Below are positions 34,894-43,109 of a DNA stretch of 64,000 nucleotides, piece by piece. The notes beneath the pieces are model-generated. The model was given only the letters and a program-made list of their open reading frames with translations, made no database searches and was not told the origin of the DNA. The translations under genes and the position numbers were made by a program. This stretch comes from Propionicimonas sp020161015 (GTDB taxonomy: Bacteria > Actinomycetota > Actinomycetes > Propionibacteriales > Propionibacteriaceae). Positions within the stretch are counted from its first letter, which is position 1, and the number at the start of each line of letters is the position of its first letter. The stretch covers positions 124,001-188,000 of the forward strand of contig NZ_CAXWGX010000012.1 of NCBI RefSeq assembly GCF_964266745.1. The letters run 5' to 3'.

Positions 34894-36303
34894 ATGCTGA
34901 TCGAACCCGTGCCGCTGGTGCCGGTCGCCGACCTGGGGGCCGTGCACTTCATCGCGATCGGCGGCGCCGGGATGAGCGGGGTCGCCGCGATGTACGCCCG
35001 CCTGGGGGTGCCGGTGACCGGGAGCGACCAGGCCGACTCCGCGACGCTCGCAGAGTTGCGGGCCCTGGGCATCGGCACGTTCGTGGGCCACGACGCGTCC
35101 CAGCTGGGGGACGCGCGCACCGTCGTGGTGTCGTCCGCGGTCCGCGAGACCAACCCCGAGCTCGCCGAGGCCCGGCGACGTGGCCTGCGGGTGTGGCACC
35201 GCAGCGCGGCCCTGGCCGCCCTGATGCTGGGGCGGACGGGCGTCGCCGTGACCGGCACGCACGGCAAGACCACGACCTCGGCGATGACCGCGACGATCCT
35301 CGCCGGCGCGGGCGCCGACCCGAGCTGGGTCGTGGGCGCCCCGCTGGCCGCGACCGGGCGGGCGTGGCACCTGGGCGCCGGCGCGCCGTTCGTCGTCGAG
35401 GCCGACGAGAGCGACGGGTCGTTCCGCCAGTACCCGGCCGGTGTCGTGGTGATCACCAATGTCGAGGCCGACCACCTGGACAACTGGGGCACGCCGCAGG
35501 CCTACGCCGACGGGTTCGTCGCGCTGGCCACCTCCGGCGCGGTGGAGACAGTGGTGATCAGCGCCGACGACCCGGGAGCCGTGGCGATCACGCCGGCGAT
35601 CAGGGCGTCCGGGCGCACCGTGGTCACCTTCGGGGAGTCGGCCGGGGCGGACGTGCGGCTGGTGTCTGCGGAGTTCCCGCCGGCGGGCGCGAGGGCGGTG
35701 CTCCAGGCGGCGGGGGACGTGGGCGAGGTGGTCCTCGCCGTCCCCGGGCGCTACAACCTGCACAACGTCGCAGCGGCGTACGCCGCCGGACGGGCGCTGG
35801 GACTGCCCGGCCCCGACCTCCGCGCCGCGGCGGCGGCGTTCCGCGGCACCGCACGGCGCTTCCAGCCCGTCGGTGAGGTGGCCGGCGTCCGCATCTTCGA
35901 CGACTACGCGCACCACCCGACCGAGGTGGCCGCCACCCTCACCGCCGCGCGCGGGCTGGTCGGCACCGGTCGGCTGGTCGCCTGCTTCCAGCCGCACCTG
36001 TTCACCCGCACCCGCGACTTCGCCGCAGAGTTCGGCGCCGCCCTCGCCCTGGCCGACGAGGTGCTCGTCCTGGGCATCTATCCCGCGCGCGAGGACCCCC
36101 TCCCCGGGGTCACCGGCCGGCTGGTGGCCGACGCCGCCGGGCACTCGGCGCCCGGGCGGGTCCACTACGTCGAGGCGCTCGCAGGGGCCGCGCCCGCGCT
36201 GGCGTCCCTGGTACGCCCCGGTGACCTCGTCGTGACCCTCGGGGCGGGTGACGTGACCCGGGTCGGCCCGGCGCTGGCCGGGCTCCTGGAGCCGCAGCGG
36301 TGA
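34894..36303 (+). CDS. murC: UDP-MurNAc:L-alanine ligase (MurC)
   Basis: This 469-residue ligase starts the peptide stem by adding L-Ala to UDP-MurNAc. The N-terminal HFIAIGGAGMSGVAAMYARL is the MurC UDP-binding motif, the P-loop is VTGTHGKTTTSAM, and EADESDGSFRQYPAGVVVIT is also characteristic. The C-terminal domain has IFDDYAHHPTEVAATL and CFQPHLFTRTRDF. It begins 4 bp after murG and overlaps ftsQ by 4 nt. Confidence 0.97.
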   Translation: MLIEPVPLVPVADLGAVHFIAIGGAGMSGVAAMYARLGVPVTGSDQADSATLAELRALGIGTFVGHDASQLGDARTVVVSSAVRETNPELAEARRRGLRVWHRSAALAALMLGRTGVAVTGTHGKTTTSAMTATILAGAGADPSWVVGAPLAATGRAWHLGAGAPFVVEADESDGSFRQYPAGVVVITNVEADHLDNWGTPQAYADGFVALATSGAVETVVISADDPGAVAITPAIRASGRTVVTFGESAGADVRLVSAEFPPAGARAVLQAAGDVGEVVLAVPGRYNLHNVAAAYAAGRALGLPGPDLRAAAAAFRGTARRFQPVGEVAGVRIFDDYAHHPTEVAATLTAARGLVGTGRLVACFQPHLFTRTRDFAAEFGAALALADEVLVLGIYPAREDPLPGVTGRLVADAAGHSAPGRVHYVEALAGAAPALASLVRPGDLVVTLGAGDVTRVGPALAGLLEPQR

Positions 36304-37016
36304 GCCAGGTCAGCGACGCCACCGCCCGGCTGGAGCTCCGCCGCAGGGGCGACCGGCGCCGGCGGTGGGTGCGCTGGCTCGTGCTGGCGCTCGTCCTGCT
36401 GCTGGTCGTCGGCGCGGGCTACCTGGTCGGTTTCTCCCCGGTGCTCGCCGCCAGGGCGGTGAGCGTGTCCGGCGTGCACCGGCTGAGCAAGGCCGAGGTC
36501 GTGGCCGCGGCGGGTGTCGGGATCGGCACCCCGCTGGTGCGCGTCGACACCGGGGCTGTGGCCGAGCGGGTGGCGGGCCTGCCGCCGGTCGCGGGTGTGA
36601 CGGTGACCCGCGAGTGGCCGGGCACGGTGAGGATCGCCGTCACCGAACGCGCGCCACGGCTGGCGATCCCCGCGGGCGGGGGCTACCTGGTCGCCGACGC
36701 CACCGGGGTGGTCTTCGAGGCGGTGCGCACCGCCCCGTCCGGGCTGGTGGTTGTGGACGCGGACCCCGCGGACCAGCAGGTGCTCGTCGACGTCGGCACG
36801 GTGTTCTCCGCGCTCAGCCCGAAGACCGCGGCCACGGTGAACCGCCTGGCCGCGCCGAGCAGGGACGGCATCGAGCTGCGTCTGGACGGCGGGGTGCGGG
36901 TGGTCTGGGGGAGCGCGGAGGACTCGGCGCTGAAGAGCCAGGTGCTCGACGCCCTGCTCCCGCTCGGCGGAACGGAGTTCAACGTGTCCGCACCCGCCTT
37001 CCCGACACGGCGTTAG
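36300..37016 (+). CDS. ftsQ: Cell division protein FtsQ (DivIB)
   Basis: This 238-residue bitopic membrane protein has a basic cytoplasmic N-terminus, one helix (about residues 24-46) and an extracytoplasmic POTRA domain. The POTRA begins VSVSGVHRLSKAEVVAAAGV and contains VTVTREWPGTVRIAVTERAP. It bridges FtsL/FtsB to the division machinery. GTG 36300 overlaps the murC stop (GTGA). It is the last gene of the continuous overlapping run; a promoter-bearing gap of about 180 bp follows before ftsZ. Confidence 0.94.
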   Translation: MSQVSDATARLELRRRGDRRRRWVRWLVLALVLLLVVGAGYLVGFSPVLAARAVSVSGVHRLSKAEVVAAAGVGIGTPLVRVDTGAVAERVAGLPPVAGVTVTREWPGTVRIAVTERAPRLAIPAGGGYLVADATGVVFEAVRTAPSGLVVVDADPADQQVLVDVGTVFSALSPKTAATVNRLAAPSRDGIELRLDGGVRVVWGSAEDSALKSQVLDALLPLGGTEFNVSAPAFPTRR

Positions 37017-37074
37017 GCCTTCTCGGGCAACCCTGAACCCGTACTTGAGGGACACGCCGGGGGGCCGGGCAATC

Positions 37075-37105
37075 TTGGACAACCCCGAAACCCGTTGCCT
37101 AGCCT
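37075..37105 (+). promoter_or_regulatory. Candidate ftsZ promoter
   Basis: TTGGAC at 37075-37080 and TAGCCT at 37100-37105 are 19 bp apart and would give an untranslated leader of about 90 nt. The surrounding sequence is partly duplicated: CAACCCTGAACCCGT (about 37028) resembles CAACCCCGAAACCCGT (about 37080). This suggests either two promoters or a paired binding site. Confidence 0.5.
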
Positions 37106-37199
37106 TGGGCTCACGCCGAAGCAGTGTGCCCTTCCCCGTTCACCTTCGTCGGTTCATGCCGTGTGAGCGGCCCAGGCTCGGAGCATAAAGGTGGGTTTC

Positions 37200-38348
37200 G
37201 TGGGAACTGCGTCCCAGAACTATCTCGCCATCATCAAGGTGGTCGGCGTCGGCGGCGGTGGCGTGAACGCCGTGAACCGCATGATCGAGGCAGGCCTCCG
37301 CGGGGTCGAGTTCATCGCGGTCAACACCGATGCGCAGGCGCTGCTGATGAGCGACGCCGACGTCAAGCTCGACATCGGCCGTGACCTCACCCGGGGCCTC
37401 GGCGCTGGCGCCGACCCGGCCAAGGGCCGCCAGGCCGCCGAGGACCACGCCGACGAGATCGAGGAGGTGCTCAAGGGCGCCGACATGGTCTTCGTGACCG
37501 CGGGTGAGGGCGGCGGCACCGGCACCGGCGGCGCTCCCGTCGTCGCGCGGATCGCACGCTCGCTGGGCGCCCTGACGATCGGTGTGGTCACCCGTCCGTT
37601 CAGCTTCGAGGGACGCCGCCGCGCGAGCCAGGCCGAGGACGGGATCACCGGCCTGCGCGAAGAGGTCGACACCCTCATCGTGATCCCCAACGACAAGCTG
37701 CTGGAGATGACCGACCACCACGTGGCGATCCTCGACGCGTTCCGGCAGGCCGACCAGGTGCTGATGCAGGGCGTGTCCGGTATCACCGACCTGATCACGA
37801 CGCCCGGCCTGATCAACCTCGACTTCGCCGACGTGAAGGCGGTCATGTCCAACGCCGGCTCAGCGCTGATGGGCATCGGCTCCGCCCGCGGGGAGGACCG
37901 TGCCCGGGCTGCCGCGGAGATGGCCGTCTCCTCGCCCCTGCTCGAGGCGAGCATCGACGGCGCGCACGGCGTGCTGCTGTCGATCGCCGGCGGCTCCGAC
38001 CTCGGCCTGTTCGAGGTGTCCGCCGCGGCGAACCTCATCGAGGCCGCGGCCCACGAGGACGCCAACATCATCTTCGGCACGGTGATCGACGACGCCCTCG
38101 GCGACGAGGTGCGCGTCACGGTGATCGCCGCCGGGTTCGACGGCGGCCAGCCGCCGCGCAAGGTCCAGGCCCGTCCCGAGGTGCGTCGTCCCGAGGTCGC
38201 GGCTCCCCGGCCCCCGGCACCGGCGGCGCCGCCCGCGGCGGAGGAGCCGGTCGCTGCGCCGGAGCCGGTGGCCCGCCCGGCCGTGCGGCCGGTGGCGCCG
38301 GCCGAAGCCGGTGACGACGAACTGGACGTGCCGGACTTCCTGAAGTAG
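37200..38348 (+). CDS. ftsZ: Cell division protein FtsZ
   Basis: This 382-residue tubulin-like GTPase forms the Z ring. The N-terminus NYLAIIKVVGVGGGGVNAVN leads to the GTP-binding signature GGGTGTGG (about residues 104-111) and the T7 loop NLDFADVKAVMSNAG. An Ala/Pro-rich linker precedes the conserved C-terminal peptide DDELDVPDFLK, the docking site for SepF and other partners. GTG 37200 with GGTGGG before it gives a family-like length; an in-frame GTG at 37191 is an alternative start. Confidence 0.97.
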   Translation: MGTASQNYLAIIKVVGVGGGGVNAVNRMIEAGLRGVEFIAVNTDAQALLMSDADVKLDIGRDLTRGLGAGADPAKGRQAAEDHADEIEEVLKGADMVFVTAGEGGGTGTGGAPVVARIARSLGALTIGVVTRPFSFEGRRRASQAEDGITGLREEVDTLIVIPNDKLLEMTDHHVAILDAFRQADQVLMQGVSGITDLITTPGLINLDFADVKAVMSNAGSALMGIGSARGEDRARAAAEMAVSSPLLEASIDGAHGVLLSIAGGSDLGLFEVSAAANLIEAAAHEDANIIFGTVIDDALGDEVRVTVIAAGFDGGQPPRKVQARPEVRRPEVAAPRPPAPAAPPAAEEPVAAPEPVARPAVRPVAPAEAGDDELDVPDFLK

Positions 38349-38357
38349 TCCCGCGCG

Positions 38358-39065
38358 TTGTTCAGCTTCCGCAACGACCCCGGCGCCGACGGCGCCGGGG
38401 TCGCGTGCTGCGACGCGGTGGCGCCGGACGGAGGGACGCTCGACCTGAGCCTCGGCGTGCCCGACGGCTGGCGAGCGGCCGGCTGGGACCTGGTCGAGGC
38501 CGAGCTGGGGGTCCCCGCGTTCAACGCCTACCAGGTGCACGGGACGCGGGTCGTGCACGTCGGCCCCGCCTCGGACCCCCGGCAGGTCGCGGAGGAGCAC
38601 GCCGACGCGCTGGTCACGACCGTGCGGGGCGTCGCGCTCGCCGTCCGCGCCGCCGACTGCCTGCCGGTGTTGTTCGCCGACCCCGACGCCGGGGTCGCCG
38701 GGGCGGCCCACGCCGGACGGGTGGGGCTGGGCGCGGGCGTCCTCGACGCCACGCTGGACGCGATGGCCGCGCTGGGGGCCACCCGGATCACGGCCTGGAT
38801 CGGGCCGCACATCTGCGGGGCCTGCTACGAGGTGCCCGAGGAGTTGAGGGACAGCTTCGCCGCCACCCACCCCGCGGCCAGGGCCACCACGAGCTGGGGC
38901 ACCCCGAGCATCGACCTGGGCGCGGCGGCCTCCGAGCAGCTGGCCGGTCGGGGGTGCGTCGTCGTCCGGGTGGACCCGTGCACGCGCACGACACCGTCCC
39001 TGCACTCCTACCGTCGTGACGGGCAGGGCTCCGGCCGCCAGGCCGGGCTGGTCTGGCTCCCCTGA
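38358..39065 (+). CDS. pgeF: YfiH/PgeF family purine nucleoside phosphorylase-like protein
   Basis: This 235-residue protein of the YfiH (DUF152) family includes multicopper-like laccase-fold enzymes later shown to act on purine nucleosides or in peptidoglycan editing. The metal-site pattern is visible: NAYQVHGTRVVHV (His), AVRAADCLPVLFAD (Cys) and GAAHAGRVGLGAGV (His). WIGPHICGACYEV follows. The start is TTG 38358, 10 bp after ftsZ; the N-terminus FSFRNDPGADGAGVACCD fits the family only loosely. It follows ftsZ as in many actinomycetes. Confidence 0.87.
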   Translation: MFSFRNDPGADGAGVACCDAVAPDGGTLDLSLGVPDGWRAAGWDLVEAELGVPAFNAYQVHGTRVVHVGPASDPRQVAEEHADALVTTVRGVALAVRAADCLPVLFADPDAGVAGAAHAGRVGLGAGVLDATLDAMAALGATRITAWIGPHICGACYEVPEELRDSFAATHPAARATTSWGTPSIDLGAAASEQLAGRGCVVVRVDPCTRTTPSLHSYRRDGQGSGRQAGLVWLP

Positions 39066-39133
39066 CCCGGACGTACGCCCAGACACCCGGGCGGCGCGGG
39101 GCGTGGCTCCCGGATTCCGGGCCGGGCCGCGGT

Positions 39134-39139
39134 TAGCAT
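39134..39139 (+). promoter_or_regulatory. Candidate -10 element for sepF
   Basis: TAGCAT precedes the sepF ATG by 28 nt, leaving room for the GAGAAAGG ribosome site. No convincing -35 is seen. It would separate sepF-yggT expression from ftsZ-pgeF. Confidence 0.4.
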
Positions 39140-39167
39140 CGACGGGACTGGTGAGAAAGGCGAAACG

Positions 39168-39641
39168 ATGGCTGATCGGTTCAAGAAGGCTGCCGTGTGG
39201 CTCGGCCTGGTCTCGGACAACGACTACGCCGAGGTCGAGCCTGGCGCGGAGGACGTGACCGAGCAGGTGCTCGACCGCAGGGACGCCGAGCAGAAGCCGG
39301 CCGCGGCGACCGTGACCGAGCTGGAGACCCGCCGCCCGCAGCGCGACCACCCGCGGGTCGCCGACATCAACCGGATCATCACCGTGCACCCGCGCACCTA
39401 CAACGAGGCGCGCACCATCGGGGAGAACTTCCGCGACGGCGTGCCGGTGATCATGAACCTCGGCGAGATGGAGGAGGCCGACGCCAAGAGGCTGGTCGAC
39501 TTCTCCGCCGGCCTGATCTTCGGGTTGCGTGGCAGCATTGAACGCATCACCAGCAAGGTGTTCCTGCTCTCGCCTCACAACGTCACGGTGGCCGCGGAGG
39601 ACAAGGAGCGCCTGGCCGGGGGTTTCTTCAACCAGTCGTGA
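39168..39641 (+). CDS. sepF: Cell division protein SepF
   Basis: This 157-residue SepF is the usual membrane anchor of FtsZ in actinomycetes. The N-terminal amphipathic helix MADRFKKAAVWLGLV is the membrane-targeting part. An acidic linker of about 60 residues leads to the SepF core: VADINRIITVHPRTYNEART, PVIMNLGEMEEADAKRLVDF and a C-terminal SKVFLLSPHNVTV. No yggS-type gene separates it from pgeF, unlike many relatives. It is followed by yggT. Confidence 0.96.
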   Translation: MADRFKKAAVWLGLVSDNDYAEVEPGAEDVTEQVLDRRDAEQKPAAATVTELETRRPQRDHPRVADINRIITVHPRTYNEARTIGENFRDGVPVIMNLGEMEEADAKRLVDFSAGLIFGLRGSIERITSKVFLLSPHNVTVAAEDKERLAGGFFNQS

Positions 39642-39653
39642 AAGGTGTGCCGG

Positions 39654-39935
39654 ATGGGCCTGGTCGGTTTCCTCATCCACTGGGCCCTGCTGGCGTTCCT
39701 CGCACTGCTGACCGTGCGCGCCGTCCTCGGGTGGGTCCCGCTGTTCGTCCGGGGCTGGGAGCCCCGAGGGGTTGTGCGCGTGGTGGCCGAGTTCGTGCTC
39801 ACGCTGACCGACCCGCCGCTGCGGTTGCTGCAGCGCGTCCTGCCGCCCGTGCGGCTCGGCGGAGTGCAGGTCGACACCGCCTTCAGCGTGCTCTACATCG
39901 CGGTGCTGGTCCTGCTGCGATGGCTCCCGAGTTGA
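39654..39935 (+). CDS. YggT family membrane protein
   Basis: This 93-residue protein has two membrane segments flanking a conserved loop, TLTDPPLRLLQRVLPPVRLG, which is the YggT signature. Function is uncertain, with roles in envelope or division inferred from its place between sepF and divIVA. ATG 39654 is preferred, with AAAGG 9 nt upstream; a GTG at 39645 is in frame as an alternative. Confidence 0.9.
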   Translation: MGLVGFLIHWALLAFLALLTVRAVLGWVPLFVRGWEPRGVVRVVAEFVLTLTDPPLRLLQRVLPPVRLGGVQVDTAFSVLYIAVLVLLRWLPS

Positions 39936-39980
39936 GTCTTGACCTCTGGTTTACCCCTGCCGACGCGTCGGTGGTGGTTC

Positions 39981-40010
39981 TTGGACTCCGCAAACTGTTC
40001 CCATTAGCCT
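39981..40010 (+). promoter_or_regulatory. Candidate divIVA promoter
   Basis: TTGGAC at 39981-39986 and TAGCCT at 40005-40010 are 18 bp apart. The pair uses the same two hexamers as the proposed ftsZ promoter, TTGGAC and TAGCCT, and would give a leader of about 50 nt ending in a GTGAGGTGAGCA ribosome region before ATG 40069. Confidence 0.6.
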
Positions 40011-40068
40011 GAGAGCGCCCTGTCGGGGCCGAGCAATCGGACCCCGTCCCGATCACGTGAGGTGAGCA

Positions 40069-41055
40069 ATGACCCTGACCCTCGAGCAGGTCCGCCAGAC
40101 CCGCTTCCACCTGGCCCGGCGGAACGGCTACGAACCCGTTGACGTCGACGCCTTCGTCGACAAGGTCGAGGCAACGCTCAGCCAGTTGACCGAGGAGAAC
40201 GCCACCCTCAAGCAGCAGGTGGAGGCGCTCAGCTCGAGCGAGCCGTCCAGCATCTTCGTCCCCGGCGACTCCGCGGAGGCCGACCAGCTGAAGTCCGACC
40301 TGCGGGGCCGCCAGGCCGAGCTCGAGGGCGCCAAGGGCGAGCTCGCCGGCAAGCTCGAGGAACTCGGCCAGCGCACGCAGGAGCTCGAGCAGGCCCGGAG
40401 CGAACTCGCCTCCGCCCAGGCCGAGCTGGACGCGCTCCGCGGCCAGGTCGCGCAGCTCCAGCAGCAGGCGGCCGCGCCAGAGGAGGCGCCCTCGACGCCA
40501 CTGGGCAAGGTCGAGAACATCGTCGTCACCAGCTCCGCAGAGGCGTCGCCCGCGGTCACCCGGCTGCTGCAGATGGCCACCGAGCAGGCCGAGCGCCTCG
40601 TCGGCGAGTCGCAGGTCGAGGCCCAGCGCATCGTGTCCTCCGCGCGCGCCGAGGCGGAGAGCGTCATCGACAACGCCAACAAGAAGGCCCACGAGACCCT
40701 GACCGACGCCCGCACGCGCGCCGACCGGATCGAGTCCGAGGCCCGCGTGAACGCAGAGAGGGTCACCAACGACGCCCAGTCCCGTGCGGACGCCGTCAAC
40801 GGCGAGGCCGACGCCCGTCGCGCCGAGCTGTTCACCGCCCTTGAGCAGGAGCGGGACGTGCTGCGCGGCAAGGTCGACCACCTGCGCAGCTTCGAGGCCT
40901 CCTTCCGCAACAACATGGCGAGCCACCTGCAGAGCCAGATCAAGGCCCTCACCGAGGCGGCGATCGAGCCCGGCGACACCCCGGCCATCCTCGACGAGCC
41001 GGCGCCGGAGTCCGCGACCCCGCGCCTCGACGCGCTGCTCAACGAAGGCAACTGA
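40069..41055 (+). CDS. divIVA: DivIVA/Wag31 polar growth and division protein
   Basis: This 328-residue coiled-coil scaffold binds curved membranes at poles and septa and directs cell wall growth in actinomycetes. The N-terminal DivIVA domain reads LTLEQVRQTRFHLARRNGYE then VDVDAFVDKVEATLSQL. Long coiled coils follow, split by a Pro/Ala-rich spacer near residues 140-165. The second coil (from about residue 165, LLQMATEQAERLVGESQVEA) resembles the Wag31 C-terminal coil. It has its own promoter-like sequence and is followed by a GC-rich hairpin. Confidence 0.93.
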   Translation: MTLTLEQVRQTRFHLARRNGYEPVDVDAFVDKVEATLSQLTEENATLKQQVEALSSSEPSSIFVPGDSAEADQLKSDLRGRQAELEGAKGELAGKLEELGQRTQELEQARSELASAQAELDALRGQVAQLQQQAAAPEEAPSTPLGKVENIVVTSSAEASPAVTRLLQMATEQAERLVGESQVEAQRIVSSARAEAESVIDNANKKAHETLTDARTRADRIESEARVNAERVTNDAQSRADAVNGEADARRAELFTALEQERDVLRGKVDHLRSFEASFRNNMASHLQSQIKALTEAAIEPGDTPAILDEPAPESATPRLDALLNEGN

Positions 41056-41080
41056 CACCGGCGGACCGCGCCCGCCGGTG
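41056..41080 (+). terminator. Hairpin after divIVA
   Basis: Perfect 9-bp arms CACCGGCGG and CCGCCGGTG enclose a 7-nt loop immediately after the divIVA stop. There is no T-run. It is a likely transcription end for the division cluster. Confidence 0.55.
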
Positions 41081-41158
41081 GCGTCCGGCGATTCGGTCTG
41101 GCACGCGGTGGGCAGGTGGTACTCTCCCTGCTCAAGCATCGGCAGGAGGAGTGTTGCG

Positions 41159-41599
41159 ATGGCGTCAGCACGCACCAGTGAGAACGAGAAAGTCGTAGGC
41201 AGGGTCGTCTCGTTCCCGGTTGCCGAGGGCGAGGATCCCTGGACCGAGGAGGAGATCGAGGAGATCCGCCAGGAGCTCCTCGCCGACATCGCGCGCATGG
41301 AGCGGGCGATCGAGGTGGCCGAGGCCGGCCTGGCCGACCTCTTCGAGGAGGGCTCCGACGGAGCGGGCCGCGATCCGGCCGACGTGGGCTCGTCCAACTT
41401 CGAGCGGGACCAGGAGATGTCGCTGGCCCAGAACGCGCGCGACATGCTGGAGCAGGCCCAGCTGGCCTACCGCCTGTTCGAGGCCGGCAACTACGGCTCC
41501 TGCGAGTCGTGCGGCCAGCCGATCGGCAAGGACCGGCTCCAGGTGTTCCCGCGCGCGACGATGTGCGTCACCTGCAAGCAGCGGGAGGAACGGCGATAG
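41159..41599 (+). CDS. DksA/TraR-type C4 zinc finger protein
   Basis: This 146-residue protein has an acidic helical N-terminus (WTEEEIEEIRQELLADIARM) and a C-terminal DksA/TraR zinc finger with Cys 115, 118, 136 and 139 (CESCGQPIG...CVTC). Related proteins insert into the RNA polymerase secondary channel or bind zinc only; which applies here is unknown. ATG 41159 follows a GGAGGAG site, and TACTCT at 41120-41125 may be its -10. It lies just upstream of lspA, a common actinobacterial order. Confidence 0.88.
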   Translation: MASARTSENEKVVGRVVSFPVAEGEDPWTEEEIEEIRQELLADIARMERAIEVAEAGLADLFEEGSDGAGRDPADVGSSNFERDQEMSLAQNARDMLEQAQLAYRLFEAGNYGSCESCGQPIGKDRLQVFPRATMCVTCKQREERR

Positions 41600-41613
41600 C
41601 CGAGGAGGAGGTC

Positions 41614-42159
41614 GTGGTGGACACCGCGTCCACCGGCACCGTCGACGTCCGGCGGTTGCGGGCCCTGTGCCTCGCGATCGCCGTGGCCGGCTTCGTCGCC
41701 GACCTGCTCACGAAGAACCTGGTGCTGGCCACGCTCGACCCGGAGAAGCCCATCCCGCTGCTGGGTGGCCTGGTCACGCTCCAGCTCATCCGGAACCCCG
41801 GTGCGGCGTTCAGCATGGGCGAGAACTTCACCGTCGTGCTCACGCTCGTCGCGATCACCGCCCTGGTCGGGGTGCTCGGCTGGGTCGTCCCGCGGATCCG
41901 GCACATCGGGTGGGCTGTCGCGATCGGGATGCTGCTCGCCGGCATCACCGGCAACCTGGCCGACCGGCTGTTCCGTGAGCCGGCGCCGTTCCACGGCCAC
42001 GTCATCGACTTCATCCAGCTGCCCTACTTCGCCATCTTCAACGTCGCGGACATCTTCATCACCGGCGCGGCCGTGCTCGTGATCTGGCTGTCGATGATCA
42101 CCCAGGTGTCGCTCGGAGGCGTCCGGCTCAAGGAGCGGGCCGGCGCGGCGGATGAGTAG
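41614..42159 (+). CDS. lspA: Lipoprotein signal peptidase (signal peptidase II)
   Basis: This 181-residue membrane aspartyl protease removes signal peptides from prolipoproteins. Four membrane helices are apparent. Conserved parts are FVADLLTKNLV, LIRNPGAAFSMG and the two catalytic Asp regions GNLADRLF and FNVADIFI. The GTG at 41614 (or 41617) follows GAGGAGGAG closely. The 3' end overlaps the rluD-type gene by 8 nt, so both are co-translated. Confidence 0.95.
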   Translation: MVDTASTGTVDVRRLRALCLAIAVAGFVADLLTKNLVLATLDPEKPIPLLGGLVTLQLIRNPGAAFSMGENFTVVLTLVAITALVGVLGWVVPRIRHIGWAVAIGMLLAGITGNLADRLFREPAPFHGHVIDFIQLPYFAIFNVADIFITGAAVLVIWLSMITQVSLGGVRLKERAGAADE

Positions 42160-43066
42160 CGTCTGGCTGGTGCCCGACGGCCTGGACGGGGACCGCGTCG
42201 ACGCGGCGGCCGCCCGGATGACGGGGCTGTCGCGCAGCCGGATCGAGGACCTCGCCGCCGCCGGCGGCGTCCTGGTCAACCACGTCCCTGTGCCCAAGTC
42301 GCACCGGGTGCGCGGCGGCGACCTGCTCGAGGTCGAGATCACCACCGCACCCGCCGTGGAGGTGGTCCCCAGCGAGGTGGCCGGCATCAGGATCGTGCAC
42401 GACGACGCCGACATCGTCGTCGTCGACAAGCCCGCAGGGGTGGCCGCCCACCCGAGCCTGGGCTGGGACGGGCCGTCGGTCGTCGAGCACCTCGCCGCCG
42501 CCGGCTTCCGGATCTCCACGTCGGGCTCGGCGGAGCGGCAGGGCATCGTCCAGCGCCTCGACGTGGGCACGTCCGGACTGATGGTCGTGGCCAAGAGCGA
42601 GCCCGCCTACACCGCCCTGAAGCGGGCGTTCAAGTCCCGCGAGGTCGAGAAGACCTACCACACACTCGTCCAGGGTCATCCCGACCCGTTCGAGGGCACG
42701 ATCGAGGCGCCCATCGGGCGGCACCCGGGCGCCGACTGGAAGATGGCGGTGACCGCGGGCGGACGGCACAGCGTGACGCACTACACCATGCTCGAGGCGT
42801 TCCCGGCCGTCACCCTCCTGGAGATCCACCTGGAGACCGGCAGGACGCACCAGATCCGCGTGCACATGCAGGCCATCCGCCACCCGTGCGTCGGCGATCC
42901 TACCTACGGCGGGGACCCCGTCCTGGCCGCCCGGCTGGGCCTGGAACGGCAGTGGCTGCACGCGGTGGAGCTGTCCTTCCTCCACCCCCGGACGGGTGAG
43001 CAGGTGCGGTTCCACTCCGACTACCCTGAGGACCTGGCGGCAGCACTGGAGCTCGTCCGCCACTGA
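42152..43066 (+). CDS. RluA/RluD family 23S rRNA pseudouridine synthase
   Basis: This 304-residue enzyme has an N-terminal S4 RNA-binding domain (MTGLSRSRIEDLAAAGGVLV). The catalytic domain contains VVVDKPAGVAAHPSLG, then QRLDVGTSGLMVVAK with the catalytic Asp (the family usually has HRLD), and LETGRTHQIRVHMQAIRHP. It probably modifies 23S rRNA uridines as RluD does; the exact sites are not decided by sequence. It is coupled to lspA by an 8-nt overlap. Confidence 0.92.
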   Translation: MSSVWLVPDGLDGDRVDAAAARMTGLSRSRIEDLAAAGGVLVNHVPVPKSHRVRGGDLLEVEITTAPAVEVVPSEVAGIRIVHDDADIVVVDKPAGVAAHPSLGWDGPSVVEHLAAAGFRISTSGSAERQGIVQRLDVGTSGLMVVAKSEPAYTALKRAFKSREVEKTYHTLVQGHPDPFEGTIEAPIGRHPGADWKMAVTAGGRHSVTHYTMLEAFPAVTLLEIHLETGRTHQIRVHMQAIRHPCVGDPTYGGDPVLAARLGLERQWLHAVELSFLHPRTGEQVRFHSDYPEDLAAALELVRH

Positions 43067-43097
43067 GGTCTGCCCATCCCGGGGGCCCGTCCTCGGC

Positions 43098-43103
43098 TAG
43101 GGT
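43098..43103 (+). promoter_or_regulatory. -10 hexamer positioned for leaderless start of pyk
   Basis: TAGGGT is followed by exactly 6 nt and then GTG 43110. No ribosome site is seen, which fits a leaderless mRNA. Confidence 0.55.
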
Positions 43104-43109
43104 TCAGGT

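Noticed and set aside
31008..35492. Very long open frame on the minus strand opposite murD-ftsW-murG-murC
   Set aside because: The plus-strand genes are unmistakable and overlapping. Stops are rare on the opposite strand of G+C-rich codons, and the translation is low-complexity His/Arg/Gly/Asp with no domain.
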